This document shows positions 6,845-9,480 of a DNA stretch of 9,480 bases, piece after piece. The stretch spans positions 6,085 through 15,564 of the forward strand of contig DHJO01000161.1 of NCBI GenBank assembly GCA_002404375.1. The letters run 5' to 3'. Position 1 is the first letter of the stretch. Every line of letters begins with the position of its first letter. A program made the translations under genes and the position numbers. This stretch comes from Gemmatimonadales bacterium UBA4718. Its GTDB lineage: Bacteria; Gemmatimonadota; Gemmatimonadetes; Gemmatimonadales; Gemmatimonadaceae. Under the pieces are notes generated by a model. It had not been told where the DNA came from. It made no database searches and worked only from the letters and a program-made list of their open reading frames with translations.

Positions 6845-7759
6845 TCATGATTCCAGGTATTTTCTGAACCACGCTACGGTTGCGGGCCACGCCGCTCGCG
6901 TGGCAATCATGTTAGCCCCATCCATCCCGCTCTGCTGTCTCAGAAATCCGTGTCCGGCACCTGGGTAGATGTTGTGCTCGTAGGTTCTACCAAGAGCTCG
7001 AAGAGCCGAGTCTGCCGGCGGGATAGTGGCATCTACGCGGGCATCACTGCCGCCATACAGCCCAAGGACAGGGGCACGAACCGATTCGAGATCGGCTTTC
7101 GCCGGTGATACTCCGTAGTAAACCACGGACGCGCCGAGAGACGGAGAATGGACAGCGTGCGCGAACGAGACTCCCCCGCCCCAGCAGAAGCCGACGATGC
7201 CGTACTTTTTCTGCGCCGCGGGTAATGACATTCCGTACTGTGCGACGGCGTCGAGTTGTCGCTGAACCCATGCTGGGTCGAGCGTCCTGATGGCTGCAAC
7301 TGCGAGCGGAGCTAGAACACTATCCGGCACGTCCGGAAGGTTCTTCATCGTAAGCAGATCCGGCGCGATCGCGATAAATCCGTCGGCTGCCAGCTGGTCT
7401 GCCACGCTCCGGACCCAGGAAGACAATCCGTACACCTCGTGTACGACGAGGATAACTGGTGCTTTCGTGCTCCTTTCCGGGTAAACCACCCATGTTCGCA
7501 GGCTGTCTCCGCCGCCAGTGCGAATGGTCACCCATTCTCCATGTCGGGGTGAGCTGCCGAGACGGGAAAGCGCTCCAGCAGCATCCGGTGGCAGTCCCTG
7601 CATTTGAGAAGCAGCTGCGATCGTTGCTGACGTAGATGGCGAGGCGTGATCGGCCCCGGCATGTGAATCGGTCGTGGGCACCATCTTGTTGGCCGTACAC
7701 CCCAGGGCTGCGAGTGAAAATGTCACCCAGATTCTGGCGCAGTAATTTCGAATTCTCAT
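6845..7759 (-). CDS. Predicted lipoprotein of the dienelactone hydrolase family
   Basis: This encodes a 304-residue alpha/beta hydrolase of the dienelactone hydrolase family. The catalytic triad can be assigned as Cys192 in GFCWGGG (190-196), Asp239 in GGSDARV and His270 in GAGHGF; Glu108 in VVHEVYGL matches the conserved glutamate that activates the cysteine in this family. The N-terminus (WVTFSLAALGC, 11-21) is a hydrophobic stretch ending in a lipobox-like ALGC, so Cys21 is probably lipidated and the enzyme anchored outside the cytoplasm. Residues 22-75 look like a flexible Ser/Ala/Thr-rich linker before the catalytic domain. Family members hydrolyse dienelactone or other small esters; the substrate here is not known. 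The ATG is preceded by GAGGAA at good spacing. It lies 29 bases after the YheT-like gene and 31 bases before the NfeD-like gene. Confidence 0.9.
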   Translation of the reverse strand: MRIRNYCARIWVTFSLAALGCTANKMVPTTDSHAGADHASPSTSATIAAASQMQGLPPDAAGALSRLGSSPRHGEWVTIRTGGGDSLRTWVVYPERSTKAPVILVVHEVYGLSSWVRSVADQLAADGFIAIAPDLLTMKNLPDVPDSVLAPLAVAAIRTLDPAWVQRQLDAVAQYGMSLPAAQKKYGIVGFCWGGGVSFAHAVHSPSLGASVVYYGVSPAKADLESVRAPVLGLYGGSDARVDATIPPADSALRALGRTYEHNIYPGAGHGFLRQQSGMDGANMIATRAAWPATVAWFRKYLES

Positions 7760-7788
7760 GTCTTCCTCACTATTTGATGGCCAAAGCT

Positions 7789-8781
7789 TCAGGTGCCGGA
7801 CAGATCAAACTGCCGAGCGAAGAACTCTCCAACCCGGTGCTCCGCATAATAAAACGGGCGCCACGGTAGCGAGCCAGTGATGAAACCGGCGTGGCCGCCT
7901 CTCTCAACGAAATCGACCTCGAGTGCGGGGTTGTCGCTGGCCGCTTCGCGAACTTCATCGAGGACTTCAGCAGGAAGCATGGGATCGTCTATCGCACTAA
8001 ATAGTAGCGTTGTGAGTTTAATGTTTTTCAAATAGGGTAGTGAGCTCGAACGAGCGTAGTAGTCCTGAGCATCCCGAAATCCATGCAAGGGACCTGTGAT
8101 CAGATCGTCGAAATCCTCCAAAGTCCTTAGCGCGGCTATCCTCCCCTGAGGAGCAAGATCGGGAAACCGCCGTGCTTTTTCCTGCGCCTTTTTCCGAAGC
8201 GAGTTCAGAAAGAATCGCTGATAGAACCTCGAGAATCCCCGATTGATCCGCCTGGACGAACGCGCTAGGTCAAACGGGACCGAAACAGCGGCAGCAGCCT
8301 TGAGCTGGGAAGGAAGGTCTTCACCTCGCTCCCCGAGAAATTTCAGCAACACGTTCCCACCGAGAGATACGCCCGCAAGCGCGAGCGGGGACGCCGGAAA
8401 CTCGTCCAATACTCTGTCGAGGACGAACCCGACATCGCCGGTTTCACCGGAGTGATAGAACCGTCGAGTGCGGTTCAGCTCGGAGCCGCAAGAACGAAAG
8501 ATCAGGAGGTCGGCTCCCCACCCTCTTCTGGCGGCCTCATTGAGCAGAGCTTGTGCGTAGTGGGAGCGCACGGTGCCTTCGAGTCCGTGGAGCAACAATA
8601 CTCGTGGAGCGTCGCGCTCCGCGGCCAGCCGATGTATCTCCAGAAAATCACCGTCCGGCGTATCCCAACGCTCCAAGACTGTCGGCGCCCGCTCCTGTCT
8701 CCGGAAAAGCTTTCCCCACAGAGTTTGCAGATGACCGCCGGGAATCCACCAGGCCGGCGAATAGATTATGTCACGCGCCAT
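7789..8781 (-). CDS. YheT-type alpha/beta hydrolase
   Basis: The protein has 330 residues (E. coli YheT 340) and belongs to the YheT/AB-hydrolase 4 esterase-like family. The N-terminal PAWWIPGGHLQTLWG segment is the family hallmark. The oxyanion HGLEG motif is at 65-69, the nucleophile is Ser139 in GVSLGGN, the acid is Asp266 in AIDDPMLP and the base is His297 in GGHAGF. The RSCGSELNRTRRFYHSGETGD segment is also typical of YheT. There is no signal peptide, so it is probably cytoplasmic. The substrate is unknown. The frame stays open upstream to 8928, but the extension is basic and unlike the family and overlaps the divergent ArsC-like gene; the ATG at 8781 gives the expected MARDIIYSPAWW start, although no good ribosome binding site precedes it. 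It heads a probable three-gene operon. Confidence 0.9.
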   Translation of the reverse strand: MARDIIYSPAWWIPGGHLQTLWGKLFRRQERAPTVLERWDTPDGDFLEIHRLAAERDAPRVLLLHGLEGTVRSHYAQALLNEAARRGWGADLLIFRSCGSELNRTRRFYHSGETGDVGFVLDRVLDEFPASPLALAGVSLGGNVLLKFLGERGEDLPSQLKAAAAVSVPFDLARSSRRINRGFSRFYQRFFLNSLRKKAQEKARRFPDLAPQGRIAALRTLEDFDDLITGPLHGFRDAQDYYARSSSLPYLKNIKLTTLLFSAIDDPMLPAEVLDEVREAASDNPALEVDFVERGGHAGFITGSLPWRPFYYAEHRVGEFFARQFDLSGT

Positions 8782-8833
8782 AGATCGAGAGCGGAAGGAT
8801 CGATGGCGCCTGCCAGCGAATTCCCGGGAAGAC

Positions 8834-9196
8834 ATGAAGGGGCCAGTCTTGGAAGTACAGATCTTTGGGATCAAAAAAAGCGCGGACACCCGTAAAGCTC
8901 TTCGCTTTTTCTCGGAACGGAGGATCAAGACTCATTTCGTCGATTTGATGGAGAAACCTGCATCTCTCGGGGAGTTACGGAGATTTGCGCAGAAATTTGG
9001 CGTAATGCTACTCGTTAACAAAGATTCCAAACGATTTGCAGAACTCGGACTTCGCTATGCGCAACTTTCGGACGATCGCTGGCTTCAGAAGCTCTCCGAG
9101 GAGCCACTGCTGTTGAGAATTCCCCTGGTACGAAATGCAAACCAGCTTGCGGTCGGAGCTGACGAGGGCACGTGGAAAACCTGGACCGAACGATAG
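8834..9196 (+). CDS. ArsC/Spx-fold protein lacking the catalytic cysteine
   Basis: The protein has 120 residues, the usual length for ArsC/Spx/MgsR-family thioredoxin-fold proteins. The start VQIFGIKKSADTRKALRFF (8-26) aligns with the family pattern YGIPNCDTVRKA, with Ser16 (codon AGC) at the position of the redox cysteine; the family Arg (Arg20) is kept. Later family segments are visible: HFVDLMEKPAS (34-44), ELRRFAQKFG (47-56) and EEPLLLRIPLV (89-99), where the cis-proline Pro97 remains but the preceding Arg of the usual RP is Ile96. Without the cysteine it should not reduce arsenate; a binding or regulatory role like that of Spx is possible but unproven. The ATG at 8834 is chosen because the upstream extension to 8768 overlaps the divergent hydrolase and lies outside the fold; GGGAAG precedes it. 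The gene lies 84 bases before serA on the same strand. Confidence 0.85.
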   Translation: MKGPVLEVQIFGIKKSADTRKALRFFSERRIKTHFVDLMEKPASLGELRRFAQKFGVMLLVNKDSKRFAELGLRYAQLSDDRWLQKLSEEPLLLRIPLVRNANQLAVGADEGTWKTWTER

Positions 9197-9280
9197 AGGC
9201 TTTCTGGTCGCTTGTGGCGCCAAGCTCGGTCAAGCGATATTGAGCTTCCTCCCGTCCCGCTCAAAACCGGCTTAGGAACA

Positions 9281-9480
9281 GTGACTTATCGCGTTCTCGT
9301 CACCGATGAGATCGATGCCGAAGGTGTCGCACTTCTCTTGGCCGAGCCCGAGCTCGTCGTCGACGAAGTGCCAACACTTTCCAAGGACGAGCTTCTCGCC
9401 CGGATTGGTGACTACGACGCCATTATTGGTCGGAGCGCGACGCGTATCTCCGCGGAGCTCCTCGCGAAAGGCCGCCGCCT
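9281..9480 (+). CDS. serA: D-3-phosphoglycerate dehydrogenase SerA, N-terminal part (3' end outside window)
   Basis: SerA oxidises 3-phosphoglycerate to 3-phosphohydroxypyruvate with NAD, the first committed step of serine biosynthesis in the cytoplasm. The visible 66 codons begin with a GTG at 9281 and read VTYRVLVTDEIDAEGVALL and on through a LLARIGDYDAIIGRSATRIS segment. This matches the start of the substrate-binding domain, including the IGRSAT strand-turn typical of bacterial SerA. The Rossmann NAD domain, the catalytic Arg-Glu-His residues and any ACT domain lie beyond the window. The ribosome binding site TTAGGAA lies just upstream of the GTG at workable spacing, which supports this start. 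The partial frame is open to the last base. Confidence 0.88.
   Translation, partial: MTYRVLVTDEIDAEGVALLLAEPELVVDEVPTLSKDELLARIGDYDAIIGRSATRISAELLAKGRR

Noticed and set aside
9169..9177. CACGTGGAA resembling half of a parS site
   Set aside because: Only the right half matches. The left half (GAGGGCAC) is far from consensus, and the bases are inside the ArsC-like coding sequence.
9210..9225. Small hairpin (GCTTG, 6-base loop, CAAGC) between the ArsC-like gene and serA
   Set aside because: The stem is only five base pairs and no T-run follows, so it is not a convincing terminator or leader structure.

Overview
The window is an ordinary-looking stretch of bacterial chromosome. It is moderately GC-rich and very compact, with ten genes and no gap much over 100 bases. 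Two genes run off the edges. No RNA gene, insertion sequence, phage gene, CRISPR array or toxin-antitoxin pair was seen. A chromosomal parA-parB pair with parS sites and a nearby mnmG place it in the style of an origin-proximal region. The gene content and compactness would fit a soil-type Gemmatimonadota or a related phylum, but that placement is a low-confidence impression, not something the sequence proves.

Left part (1-3008, all minus strand). Reading leftwards, the order is a KirBac-type potassium channel, a secreted SIMPL/DUF541 protein, a 107-base gap that carries two inverted parS-like sites, then parA and parB. parB overlaps the end of parA by 14 bases and is cut by the window edge. 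ParA, ParB and parS together form the chromosome segregation system.

Middle (3059-6274). A plus-strand EamA/DMT transporter starts head-to-head with the channel and runs tail-to-tail into mnmG, overlapping it by 11 bases. mnmG is a full-length tRNA-modification enzyme on the minus strand. Many bacteria have mnmG-rsmG-parA-parB in a row. Here rsmG is absent from the interval, and a transporter, a channel and a SIMPL protein lie between mnmG and parA. A small acidic unknown gene (99 codons) diverges from mnmG.

Right part (6271-9480). Three minus-strand genes are spaced 29-31 bases apart and look like one operon: a YheT-type alpha/beta hydrolase, a predicted lipoprotein of the dienelactone hydrolase family, and a membrane protein with a NfeD-like C-terminal domain. 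Diverging from them is an ArsC/Spx-fold protein that has serine where the catalytic cysteine should be. It is followed on the same strand by the start of serA, the first enzyme of serine synthesis.

No clearly new multi-gene system was found. The best leads are the paired parS inverted repeat, the cysteine-less ArsC-like protein, the unknown 99-residue protein, and the rearranged mnmG-par neighbourhood.
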